Shown in pieces: positions 22,610 to 32,778 of a DNA stretch of 64,000 bases. The notes beneath the pieces were generated by a model, which worked only from the letters and a program-made list of their open reading frames with translations, made no database searches and was not told the DNA's origin. Source of the stretch: Metallyticus violacea (lineage: Eukaryota > Arthropoda > Insecta > Mantodea > Metallyticidae). The stretch's first letter is position 1. Each line of letters begins with the position of its first letter. A program made the position numbers and the translations under genes. The stretch is taken from the NCBI GenBank assembly GCA_030762175.1, contig CM060833.1, positions 171,540,501 to 171,604,500 on the forward strand, given 5' to 3'.

Positions 22610-23470
22610 ATAAAAATAATGAAATATCAAGAAAACTTGGAACTTGAAAAGAATACACATGCTGACAATCACATCAAAGCTGACAGTTTTAACCCCACAA
22701 TGCACAAATATGCAGTTATCAACAGCTTAACACATCTGCTAGTTAACCTAAAAATTAGCAAATAAGAATACCTTAAAAGAATACAAACAAGTAGAACAGT
22801 AATTAAAAATGGTATTAAAAAAGAACTAGTACTCAAAAAAGTACAGAAATTCAAGAGGCAAAAACTTATTAAAGAAACCATAACGCCTTCAGCAAAAAAA
22901 AATAAGCTAATTTTTAAAAAATTCATATATAAAAAAATTTCAGAATATTCTTAAAGAATTTAATATCAGGTAAAAAAATTTAATGTTAAAAATCTCCTAA
23001 TTGACAATGTTAATGAGAGTATTCCACAATAGAAAAAAAGCAGGTATTTATAAAATAAGTTGTGCAGAAAGTGAAAAATATCTACATTGGAAAAACAAAA
23101 AACTTAGTCACATGGTTAAAAGAAAAAATAAGAACATAAAATACAAGCAGTTGGAGAAATCAGCAGTGGCATCTCATTTCTGAACATATTGAATAAAACA
23201 AAACTATTAAAATCAGTGCAGGGACCTACAGAATTAGCAACATGGGAGAAAATCTACTTTACAAATATAAAGACAGTTTAATGAACTTTATCACTTCTGG
23301 TAATGAAAACATAAACTTTAAGTTCATTGCACCTCCAGCAGAGCAGATTACACATTCCCACAGCATAATGGTTTATCCACCAGTCGACATGAGCTGACAA
23401 AGCAAATGAAGGGATCATGAAACTGGTCCTACATATTTTAAACAAGTAAGTGGAGCAAAAGTGTTAGTTT
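22610..23470 (+). mobile_element. Penelope-like element, sense arm of the palindrome
   Basis: Plus strand: VFHNRKKAGIYKISCAESEK (GIY), NIKYKQLEKSAVASHF (to 23181), then ATWEKIYFTNIKTV-like sequence with frameshifts and the end GTAAGTGGAGCAAAA at 23446-23460. A decayed hammerhead is at 23391-23430: CTGACAA, GAAAC, TG, GTC. Mirrors 21634-22560. Confidence 0.7.
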
Positions 23471-23479
23471 GACTCAATC

Positions 23480-24399
23480 AAACAATGATCTTAATGTAAG
23501 ATTAGCTTCACTGTGCAATGTTCCAATTAACAATTTTAGTTAATTTTGACATTGTTATAATAAACTCCTTTTTGATAAAATGTTGAGCTTGCTGATAGAA
23601 AATACAGTTCTAGTGTTAAAGTTAGGTATTTTGAAATTTTTTATAAATTTATCTTTTTTTCTTGTATGAAAGATCACTGGAGAAAATGTGAATTTTGTTT
23701 AAGCTTTTCATGTATCCTGATCCATTCATTGCTGTTTTATAGTCTTTTCTCCGGCAAAACCGTGAAGAATGGATGATTTTCAATAGAGATATAGATGTTT
23801 AATTATAGTCGATATTTGTTTTTAAATCAAAATCATTTATGCCATTTTTATCATTAAATACTTATTTTGCATAGTTTCTTCTTTCTTCTTCTATAATTAT
23901 AGAACATAGCCAGAAACATGTACATAGAAATATAATCTTTATTAGCCATTAGTATTCTATTCCATTTACTTTAGATATTTGTGTGCTAATTAGTGGACAT
24001 GCAGAATGACGAACATTTGCAAAAAATCTCATAATTGATAATTAGGTTAAAACTGAACCATGAGCTTGGCCCTGTACACAGTCAGTGAAAACCAAAAGTT
24101 ACTTTGAATCTCCTTTGAAAATCTTGCAGTTGAATGATTGATTGTCATTATTGTATTAAAATCATAGATGAAAAATACAGGGTTAGTTGTTTATTTCTAG
24201 AATTTGTAATCTAACTAATGTGAACAGATTTTTAAATTATATTGCATTATTTTTATAAATCCTGGAAATTTTTTTTACCAATCCCGTACATTGCAAATTT
24301 TTATTGCCCCAAATTCCAGCATACGTTAAAGGTAAATATAGCTGGATTGTCTGATTTAGTTATGCATAATATTGCATTATTTGTGTTTATTATTGAAAT
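23480..24399. other. ANAPC4 intron, nothing seen
   Basis: AT-rich between two Penelope insertions; no motif recognised. Confidence 0.5.
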
Positions 24400-24507
24400 A
24401 CCTAAAATTAGTTAAATATGGTGAACGTTTGTAACAGTGATGTTTAATATAAGTTTTGAATAGTTGAGTCAAATTTGTAACACTTACATCATTAATAGTT
24501 TAAAAGA

Positions 24508-24551
24508 GGAAAACTAAGTTTCTGGAGCTAATTGCTCCCATCTTCAGTTCC
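24508..24551 (-). ncRNA. Hammerhead ribozyme in left inverted arm, minus strand
   Basis: On the minus strand: GGAA (24551-24548), CTGAAGA, stem II with GGGAGC/GCTCCA and one bulge, GAAAC, TTA, GTT, TTCC (24511-24508). Stem I GGAA/UUCC pairs perfectly; the cleavage triplet is GUU. Confidence 0.75.
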
Positions 24552-25127
24552 AGTTCGATGCCGGCCTTGTTCTTCTTGGTGAAAGACAGCAGTACTCTTA
24601 TTCCTAGCAATGAAGAAAGTAGAATGTACCAAAAATTCACATCAACTTTTATAAATTCCAAAAGATTTTCAAAAAACATAACATTATTTTAGCTCCAAAA
24701 ACAGTTACTCCATTAAAAATATACTAAATTCTAAACATAAAGAGGATATTCCTCAAGAGAACAAATCAGAAATATATCAGATGGAATGTAATTGATTGTG
24801 AAAAAATTTACATAGGAAAGACTAAAAGAAACATAAAAACACGAGCCAAAGAACAAACACATCAGGAACATAAAACAAAGACAGATAGAAAAATCAGCAG
24901 TAGCTTGGCATTTTTGGAATGAAAAACATATGTAAACAGGAATCCCAAACTACTTAAAAACATTACAGGGAAAACAGAACTCGCAGAGTGGGAAAACATT
25001 TATATCTGAAAGAACAAATGTAACATTTTCAACTTTGAAATCCCACCAAGTGATAATACAGACATTCATCCAACCACCACCAGAAACAAACCAAACCACC
25101 ACAAAGAACAAGGCCAGCAGTCGAACT

Positions 25128-25171
25128 GGAACTGAAGATGGAAGCGATTAGCTCCAGAAACTTAGTTTTCC
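25128..25171 (+). ncRNA. Hammerhead ribozyme in right arm, plus strand
   Basis: GGAA (25128-25131), CTGAAGA (25132-25138), TGGA(A)GC paired with GCTCCA (one bulged A), GAAA (25157-25160), C, TTA loop, GTT (25165-25167), TTCC (25168-25171). Here U10.1 pairs with A11.1, so stem II joins the core as in classic hammerheads. Confidence 0.8.
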
Positions 25172-25524
25172 ATTTTTAAACTATTAGTGATGTAAGTGTT
25201 ACAAATTCGACTCAATTATTCAAAACCTAAAAATTAGCTACCAGGAATGAGAATGAGAATAACATAGTGTTGAGAAGGAAACATTTTTGTATTGCTAAGC
25301 ATATTTCAACTAAGAAATTTCACTTATAACTGTTTCTTCTGCCATTCTCACAGACACAGCAGTAATTCTTTTATTTTTACATTTCTGCAACTGTTTTTAT
25401 TTGTAATATGTGCTACCATTATTATTGCGTATTTTGGCTTTGGCATTATAGAATTTTACAGTGCTGAAAATAGAAAAGTAGGACTTAGCACATACAAAAC
25501 TATCACATTGCAATTATGTTACAG

Positions 25525-25877
25525 GGCAGCCGCTCCTTCACTGCATACCAAAAATAGAAGCCAGTTCACTGTTAGAGCCTGGTGCTTTAAGACCAGTAGA
25601 AAACATGGTGGCTTCACACTTTGCAGTGAGTGGCTCTCGCAAAGTTGCAGTAATACTCTCAGAGAGTAGACGCAAGGTGCGACTGTTTGAAATGGAGGCA
25701 GAGGAAGAAGAAGAAGATGAAGAGGCAATGGAAACAACGAATGCTACAGTGCGGGACAGCAGTGAGACAAGTGTGCTGGAAGCTAGCAAGGAGTCTGAAG
25801 AAGAATGGCAGGACAAAAGTGTAATTGATGATCTCACAGAGAAACCTAAGGGCACTGCAGAAAGTATTACAGAGTAA
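25525..25877 (+). CDS. ANAPC4: ANAPC4 terminal coding exon E
   Basis: Acceptor TTATGTTACAG|GG; the two first bases complete a Gly codon with the last base of exon D. It encodes the last 116 residues: MVASHFAVSGSRKVAVILS and RRKVRLFEMEAEEEEEDEE, then an acidic, Ser/Thr/Glu-rich tail to TAA at 25875. The SGSRKVA-(x)n-RRKVRLFEME block with a following acidic tail matches the C-terminus of APC4 homologues. The tail is low in hydrophobics and probably disordered. In vertebrates the acidic tail is phosphorylated and SUMOylated; whether that holds here cannot be told. Confidence 0.92.
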
Positions 25878-26049
25878 CTGTAACTGAAGAGTGCAGGTAT
25901 ATAACAATGGATGGTATAAGATCAGCATTGGTTCTAGCTGTGTAGTAATATCCAATGTAGTTAACTGCGGCCGGAAACTTCAAAACAGCTCTAATGGTGG
26001 TTAATAAAAATAGCTTCTAGAAGAAAAGCTGTAATTAATTGTTAATAAA
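25878..26049 (+). promoter_or_regulatory. ANAPC4: ANAPC4 3' UTR with two poly(A) signals
   Basis: After the TAA the sequence is noncoding. AATAAA occurs at 26003-26008 and again at 26044-26049, spaced as alternative cleavage signals 130 and 170 bases past the stop. Confidence 0.6.
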
Positions 26050-26879
26050 GGATCACTAAAATTATTTATTAAAGTAATACTATGGTGTGAAAGGGAACAT
26101 TTTCTTTTTTCCTTCCCATATTTAAATGTGATTGATAAGAAGAGAGTGAATGTACACTGCAAACAACATTTTGCATTGTCCTATGTTCATTATTTCCAAA
26201 TATTTTATTTATTTTTGAAAATCCAATCCAAATTGGCTGTACTTTTTCCATTTTCAGATCAAGAAGAACATTGGAACAGTGAGTTTTGCATGCTCATATT
26301 ACATAAATCTTTTCATTTTATTTAATTTTATTTTGTCCTTGAGGTTATATATGGGCACAATGCACGTGTCATATTACACCTCCATAATTATTAAGTTGCT
26401 GCTAAAGTTTCAGCATTTATACAGTATTACATCATATTGTGGGGAAAGTGAAGAATACTGGGACATTATGACCAATGCATTAAAACAACATGCCTCTTTC
26501 AGCAGATATCTTGACAACTCTGAAGGTTCCCTTTAAACTTAATCTTATGGGAACAGTTGAACAGGCTGTTTGTTTGCATTTTAAATCTGATGAAATTTAA
26601 ATCCTTTTTCTTTTAAAATCTCATTATATAGATCAAAGAAGATTTCAACATTTGTCTAATTTAACAGTGGAGGTACTTTTTGTTTTCTTAATTTCCATTA
26701 AGAAAAGTAGAACCTTAGAACAAAACTGGATTACCATCAATCTAATTTTTATGAACAACCCAAGTGATACTCCTACCTCAGCATCCCATGAGTGAGCCAT
26801 TTTTGAATATGTTGCTTGACATCTTGTGTACTGCTGGGTCTTTGGCTCCTGGGCCTCCCAGGTGTCGGTTAAGGAAATG

Positions 26880-27200
26880 TCGCTAACTTTTGACGTTTAC
26901 TTGCGCCTTTTGTTTGTGTCGGAACAGCGGCTCGGGGACTTGGGTAATTTTTTCTGATTCCCTAAGTGCTCTGTTGAGCTTTCGCAATCTGTGCGGTTCC
27001 CGACGCGGTGTTTGCGCTGGCGCGGGCATCGGCGTGGCATTGCTGTGGGTTCTTGGCCGTGTGGTAGTTCGGGGAGGCGAGGCCTCGGATGTCGCAGCGA
27101 AATCACTTCTTTTGAACCGTTCCAACATCCAACAACTGTTTACTCGGTGGATTTTGGTCGGTTTTTGAATGAAGCCGTTCTTTTGCGCTTGCGATTGGAA
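26880..27200. other. GC-rich island of unknown origin
   Basis: Much richer in G+C and CpG than everything around it. On the minus strand there is an open, Pro/Arg-rich stretch (SEASPPRTTTRPRTHSNATP and on) ending near 26883, but open frames in GC-rich DNA are expected on several strands. It abuts a mariner relic at 27.2 kb. No family recognised. Confidence 0.4.
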
Positions 27201-27219
27201 AATCGCTAATGCAATAGCG

Positions 27220-27390
27220 GCACGACCAGTGAACATGCGACCACGGGGCGAGCTGCCAAGAAATATCGCAGTGGTCGACCAAATGAGGTGACCACACCAG
27301 AAACGGTGAAGAAAATCCACAAAATGGTATTGGATGGCCGTAGGCTGAAAGTGCGCGAACTAGCCGACATGGTAGGCTTTGGGAAAAGTA
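27220..27390 (+). pseudogene. mariner transposase fragment, copy A (N-terminal HTH)
   Basis: Plus strand: SGRPNEVTTPETVKKIHKMV then LDGRRLKVRELADMVGFGKS, the second helix-turn-helix of a mariner transposase. It stops abruptly at about 27390, where an opposite-strand mariner fragment begins. Confidence 0.75.
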
Positions 27391-27800
27391 TAGACCATCA
27401 TTCGGCGATCCTGCAAAACAGCTTTCTCCACTCGCTCGATCATGTCGTCAAACCGGCTTGTGCGAGGTCGAAATTGACTTGGTTGTCACACGACAATCTG
27501 CCTTCCATGAACGCACAATAGACACATCTATGACACCATCACCACATGTCTCACTCAACTGGCGATGAATTTCAATCGGTGTCAAGCCACGCAAATTGAG
27601 AAAATGAATGATTACACGCTGCTTTTTATATATAAACGTCGCCGTTTTCAAGTATCAAAATCAGTCCTCACTCTCGCCGCTGTCGCTAGAGTTCTGTGTG
27701 CAATACAGTAATGCCCGCGTATTTTAAAATAAACCACTTGTTTCTATCTGTTTCGAGTTCTGAGAAAAAAAAAGATGTTATAACTTGAATGCATCTCGTA
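27391..27800 (-). pseudogene. mariner transposase fragment of a different subfamily, N-terminus
   Basis: Minus strand from about 27651: KKQRVIIHFLNLRGLTPIEI, HRQLSETCGDG and IVRSW, then out of frame MIERVEKAVLQDRRMMVY. This is the N-terminal HTH pair of another mariner group. The upstream (27660-27800) is noncoding leader without a clear inverted repeat. Confidence 0.65.
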
Positions 27801-27892
27801 CTTTCATTTGAAAGGTCTCAGTCCAACCAATATCAAAGTCGAGTTAGATTCTACTCTGGGAAAATTTGCTACTTCGTTTCTAATAGTAAAAT

Positions 27893-28795
27893 ATTGGGGT
27901 GGCAGAGGTTAAACGAGGCCGAACGAGCTGCCAAGAAACATCGCAGTGGTCGACCACGCCAGAAACGGTGAAGAAAATCTACAAAATGGTACTGAAAGTG
28001 CGCGAGCTAGTCGACATGGTAGGCATTGGGAAAAGTTATACATCGCATATTGTCTGAAAAGTTGGACATGAGATAGCTGTGAGCAAGACGAGTGCCGCGC
28101 TTGTTCACAATGGAACAAAAACAGCGTCGTGAGGTTGTTCCAATTGAGCGTTTGGCGATGTTTCACAGCAATAAAGCCGAGTTTTTGCATCAATTTATAA
28201 CCATGGACCTATCACTTAACATATGAGTCAAAGGAACAGTCAAGGGCAGAATCGGCTCCAAAGAAGGCGGAGACAGTTCCATCTGCAAGCAAGGTCATAG
28301 CATCAGTTTTTGGGATAATTTTCATTGATTATCTTCAAAAAGGAAAACGATCAACGGCGAGTATTATGCTAACTTGAGTGACGAATTCAGGAAAAAACGC
28401 TCGCATTTGGCTAAAAAGAAAGTTTTGTTTCATTGAGATAATGCGCCAGTTCGCACATCCGTTATCGCGATGGCCAAAATAATGAATTGTTCGAATTGCT
28501 TCCTCACGCACCCTATTCGCCGAATTTAGCCCGCTTGGATTATTTTCTGTTTACTAAATTGAGAAAATTGCTCGGTGGTAAATTATTTGCCAACAATGAA
28601 GCGGTGGTGTCTTCGGTGGATGGTTATTTTGAGGAGCTCGACGATTCTCTCACTTTAAACAGGGCATCAAAGCTATTGAACATCGCTGGGAAAAGTGTAA
28701 CAGGCTAAAATGAGACTATGTATAGAAATAAAGATAATTGTTCCTAATTTGTGTTTTTGCCAGGTCGGGTATTTCTGGGACTATCCTCGTATCCG
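27893..28795 (+). pseudogene. mariner transposase pseudogene, copy B with right terminal repeat
   Basis: Plus strand: KKHRSGRPRQKR (matches copy A but lacks a 12-15 bp piece twice, so the DGRRL region is gone), CARVPRLFTMEQKQRR-like linker, EFLHQFITMD, VIASVFWDN near 28290, KKKVLFH-DNAPVRTSVIAMAK near 28420-28470 and LLPHAPYSPNLARLDYFLF at 28493-28549. The right inverted repeat is CGGGTATTTCTGGGACTATC (28767-28786) and ..CCTCGTA. Stops and frameshifts throughout; a stop replaces the residue before DNAPV. Confidence 0.8.
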
Positions 28796-28799
28796 TAGT

Positions 28800-30246
28800 G
28801 ATGGGCTCCTAAGATGCTTCATTATAAAGCAATATATGCCTGCTAAATCAATAAAATGGAGTATAAAAGCCCGGGGTATTGCAGATAGTAATACTGATAT
28901 TTATTAATTTGTAAAATCTATTTGGGAAAAGAACCGAGAAACTACGATGGGAGAACACGTCGTGCTAGATATATGCGGAAAAAGGGCTGTGAAATCGAAA
29001 GATGAATGCGTATGGTTCGGCTCGTGCTGAAAGGAAAGATTGGCCAGAGGAAATTCCCCACTTGCTTCATTTGAATTAATTTTAAATATTTTAACAAATA
29101 AATAATAGATAGTTAATGCTGCCAATATCAATGGAACGTTTCTCTTATTCTAAATAATCTTTTATGTTTAATTTATTGATTTTTGATGCAGGCATATAAT
29201 TATTTTCTCTTACGGTGTCACCGTTCCCCCTAATTTGTGATTGCGTTTCGTGGTAATTATTTTTGCTCGCACCGTTATAAATCTCCAATGCGACGCTTTG
29301 AAAGCATCCTATTCCGAGCGAAATCTGACGACCTGATGAGATTCGCGAAGTTTGAATACATGAAGAAATTTCGAAATTATCAAATGATATTTTTAGGTAA
29401 CCAATAAAGAATACCATTAGTTGTAAAGTGCATCCAATTTGTGCAGAGGGAAATGGCCACTGCTGATTTTATCATTGCAACTAACTTCAGAGCATGTTCC
29501 TCAATTCCATTCCTTTTCTTTGTTTTTATGAAAGAAAGTATTTTCGATGTCTACTGAAATATTTGCCTAAATGTACAAGGTTCTTTAGAATCCCTCTACT
29601 TCCACCTCTAAAGCTACAGACGGGTACAGAACTCTCGTCTCAACGTTTTGCTGCATATACCGATTTAGCACCGCGCTATCCTATGACCATATCAAGCTAT
29701 TTCAACATTCTCAAATCTTAAATGCCCAGTCCAGCAGGTGGAAAATGTGCATCCTGGGCGATATTTACTACAAGTTGATAAGTGACAATAAATAGTAGTG
29801 GCTAGCTTTCTGTTTCCCAAACAAACACATGATTGACTAGTAACCAATGACAATCTGTTTCTTAAAATATTTTCTTATCAATGTTGCTTGTAAATCTTGA
29901 GTTATTTTGATTGTGTGCTAGAGGCAGAATTTATTTTCAATTTTACAATTTTAAAATTGAAGAAGGGAAAGTAATAGCCCCAAAATTTGGTCAAGTGATT
30001 CAGAATAAGAAATAATGTATTGAGGAGGAAAAAAAAAAATAATAAACAAGCAAAGAATTGTGTATTGTGATATGAAAAAACACATAGATTTAATTGCATA
30101 TTTAGGTTAACTTTAACAAAAATTAAACACCTTCTAAATACAATTGATAATAAACTTAGCAGTATAACATCTCGAAAGATTGCTTCATATATCCCTTTCA
30201 TTGGTTTGGTACCGGTATGCAGTATCATTCAGTGAGCAATATACCA
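28800..30246. other. Intergenic, nothing recognised
   Basis: No coding motif or transposon end. Open stretches on the minus strand at 29145 and 29902 have no recognisable similarity. Confidence 0.5.
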
Positions 30247-30949
30247 AGGGTGCCAAAAAGGTATAACACTCTCACAGTAGATATCTATTTAAAATATTTA
30301 ACATATTTCAAAGTTGAACCGAAAAACAACAGTATGATGTTCTGTAAACAGATGTGATTCACATACATTAAGATAGCGTTGCTATGTGACAGGTAAATCA
30401 GCAATGAACAAATGAAGCCAAGATTATCGTATGATGTTCTGTAAACAGATGTGACTCACATTACGTAATGTTAGCGTTGTTACAACAAAATGGAACCAAG
30501 ATTATCATTTGAACAGCTGATAGCAATTTTGAAGTGGTGTTGAAAAACCAGAATGTTGAAGTTCAAAGGCAACGGAGACGTGCGTACAGAACAGAACCGC
30601 CAATGCGAGTAACAATTGCAAGCATTCGAGACAACTTTGAGACTCGTAGTATCGTATGCGATGTTCACAAGGGCAGATCTGGAATGCCTCGTGCAGCACC
30701 AAGCCCCGCGATCTCGGCTGTGGTTTTGAAACATTTTGAGCACTCACCGCAGAAATCTACAAAGCAATGTGCACGTGAGACTGGGATTAGCAGAATCAGC
30801 GCACATCGTATTATTAAAACAGCAACTGTTGTAGTTGTAAAAGTCTAAGATGATTAGTACTCGTCATTTTCTGTTTGTGTGAATTCAGTTTTGTTATGTT
30901 AACACAGTTTTTTCTTTGCTTGAAATGTGTATACATTTTTTGGCACCCT
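30247..30949 (+). mobile_element. IS630/mariner-like element with insect HTH domain, internally deleted
   Basis: Terminal inverted repeats AGGGTGCCAAAAA (30247-30259) and TTTTTGGCACCCT (30937-30949). The plus strand encodes LSFEQLIAILKW, then VEVQRQRRRAYRTEPPMR, TIASIRDNFETRS and HSPQKSTKQCARETGISRIS, the N-terminal DNA-binding domain (DUF4817 type) of a transposon family very common in insects. The DDE domain is missing. A ~100-bp segment (TATGATGTTCTGTAAACAGA) is repeated upstream of the ORF at 30.33 and 30.43 kb. Confidence 0.75.
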
Positions 30950-31401
30950 CTATATATGCACGGTCTTAGTGTCTGTAGCTCATTGTTGCTGCAGTAAATG
31001 AATCAATAGATATGATGACCAAGAAATATGATACAAGTTTTAAGTGATTTTTACCAGATGGGTCTATGCCTTGGTTAATGGATGTATAGGTGGAATATTA
31101 ATATTAATGCTTTAGCTTACAATGAACCACTTTGTTGACAGACATGGAAGCCATACAGTTAATGCTAAGATGGTGTGAGGTTCTGACCATACATTTTTCA
31201 ATGTGAATGCAAATTTACATGAGAGTATTCGCAACGCACGTATTGTTGAGAAACAGTTCTGAAACTGGAAAGTGTTGAAGACTAAATAAATGGTGGATTC
31301 ATTCTTAGAACCAGTGCTTATTCCTGCAATAGTTGGTTTATCCCTCCTGTTTCTACCAATTCAAATGACCAATGACCAGACAGAGCAGAAATTGCTGAAA
31401 G

Positions 31402-31412
31402 CCCCCCCCCCC
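31402..31412. repeat. C homopolymer (11 C)
   Basis: A run of about eleven C residues in AT-rich DNA. Confidence 0.85.
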
Positions 31413-32517
31413 TCAAAATGAGAAAGTGGAGAGTTTTGACTGTAACTTTGGTATACTAAAGGAACACTTTCCAGGCCTGAATCACTTGCGGTTAGAGCTA
31501 AGATCATCTACAATATATCAGACCTTAACACCAAACAAATATAGGTTGGATGCACACGTTAGATGGAAGCCATTAGGCACTATATTATAATTTTTTGAAA
31601 TTCGGTATTACGTTATTCATTTTCCATTAATAATTGTATATAAATGTTAAATCCTTATTTTCTAAAAAGGAATTACGAAAACCCCGGTTTAAAAATAAAC
31701 AAATATGTAAATTATCGAACTAAATACCAGTTTTAGGCAAAAATATCTTAGGCTCTTATGCAAGATTTTGTGTGTATTATTAATTTCCTATAAATAGATT
31801 GTATAAGCATTAAAACTGTATTTTCTACAAAGGAAATACAGAAAACCCTTTTTAAAAATAAATAAATTTTAGCTTTAGATGAACATAATCTGGGCTCTTA
31901 TGCAAGATTTCCTTGATTTATACACTCACAATTTTGAATATGATTAGGTATATGAATTGTATATGTGCCAATAGATCCAATGGGGATAACTTCAATGAGA
32001 AACATTGAAAAAATCTAATCACAGTATGCTATATATTAAAAATTAGTTTAATGAACAATTATTCGAGCTTTAGACATATCCCGTGCATATTATTAAAACG
32101 ATAATATTATTTCAGTGAATGCATTGAGGACTATTAGTGGAGTCGATCTTGGTATAGCCCGATAATTCTTTTATAACATCCTTGTATCTTTTAAAACCAA
32201 TTTGATTGATATTAGACTTCTAAGGATAACTCCATACACAACACAAAATATTTCTGTGTAATTTTGGGGAGATCTAGTGAACAAATAAAACGTTTTTCAG
32301 AATGAAATTACCTACTTCTATGGATACGTGTGAACTGAATTTTAAAACGATCATACAAATTTTATTTGTTAAAGGAGTAAGGAAATATGTGCAATTATTT
32401 AAGTTGCCATTTCAAAACGTTTAAATTTGTATTTATTTTACTTGTTTCCAACTTACATTTTTATTGAAGGCGACCATTTCTTCACTAAGTCTATATTATC
32501 TAATTTTTTAATAGTTT

Positions 32518-32778
32518 TTAACGCCATTTTTACTACTGAGGTTCCACAGGCAGTGGACACTGATGATACATGAGATGAAATGATAAATTGGGAAAGATGT
32601 ATTTTATTTAAGGAAGGAAACGTTCCAGGTCCAAGTTTGGGCACTTCCCCGGCAGTTGCCATTTATGAGGACTGGGGAAAACCTGGAAATAGCCTGTCAG
32701 GGTCCTGGCGGGATTCGAACCCCAGACCTCCCCTCACGAGTCCGCGCCTTAACGACCTCGGCTACCCTTGGCGGGTAT
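32518..32778 (-). mobile_element. tRNA-derived SINE, family A, minus strand
   Basis: Read on the minus strand: head GCCGAGGTCGTTAAGGCG (A-box region of a Ser/Leu-like tRNA), GGTTCGAATCCC (B box), then CAGGTTTTCCCCAGTCCTCA, ATGGCAACTGCCGGGGAAG and the CATTTCATCTCATGTATCAT segment shared with the copies at 6.3, 54.2 and 56.8 kb. Confidence 0.85.

Larger units (their letters stand above)
24412..25224 (+). mobile_element. Penelope-derived element with a hammerhead in each inverted arm
   Basis: Flanked by ACCTAAAATTAG (24400-24411) and ACCTAAAAATTAG (25225-25237), a 12/13-bp duplication. Both ends carry the GTTGAGTC / GACTCAA and GTAACACTTACATCATTAATAG / inverse blocks, so about 130 bp at each end are inverted copies. 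Between them a sense GIY-YIG relic (CEKIYIGKTKRNIKTRAKE, 24790-24850) leads to a C-terminus whose stop TGA is the TGA of the ribozyme core. Confidence 0.8.

Noticed and set aside
26279..26536. Plus-strand open frame ending YWDIMTNALKQHASFSRYL
   Set aside because: It looks protein-like at the end but has no good acceptor, no recognised family and lies after the ANAPC4 poly(A) signals.
26883..27320. 145-codon minus-strand open frame
   Set aside because: It runs antisense through a plus-strand mariner relic and a GC-rich island where long frames arise by chance.
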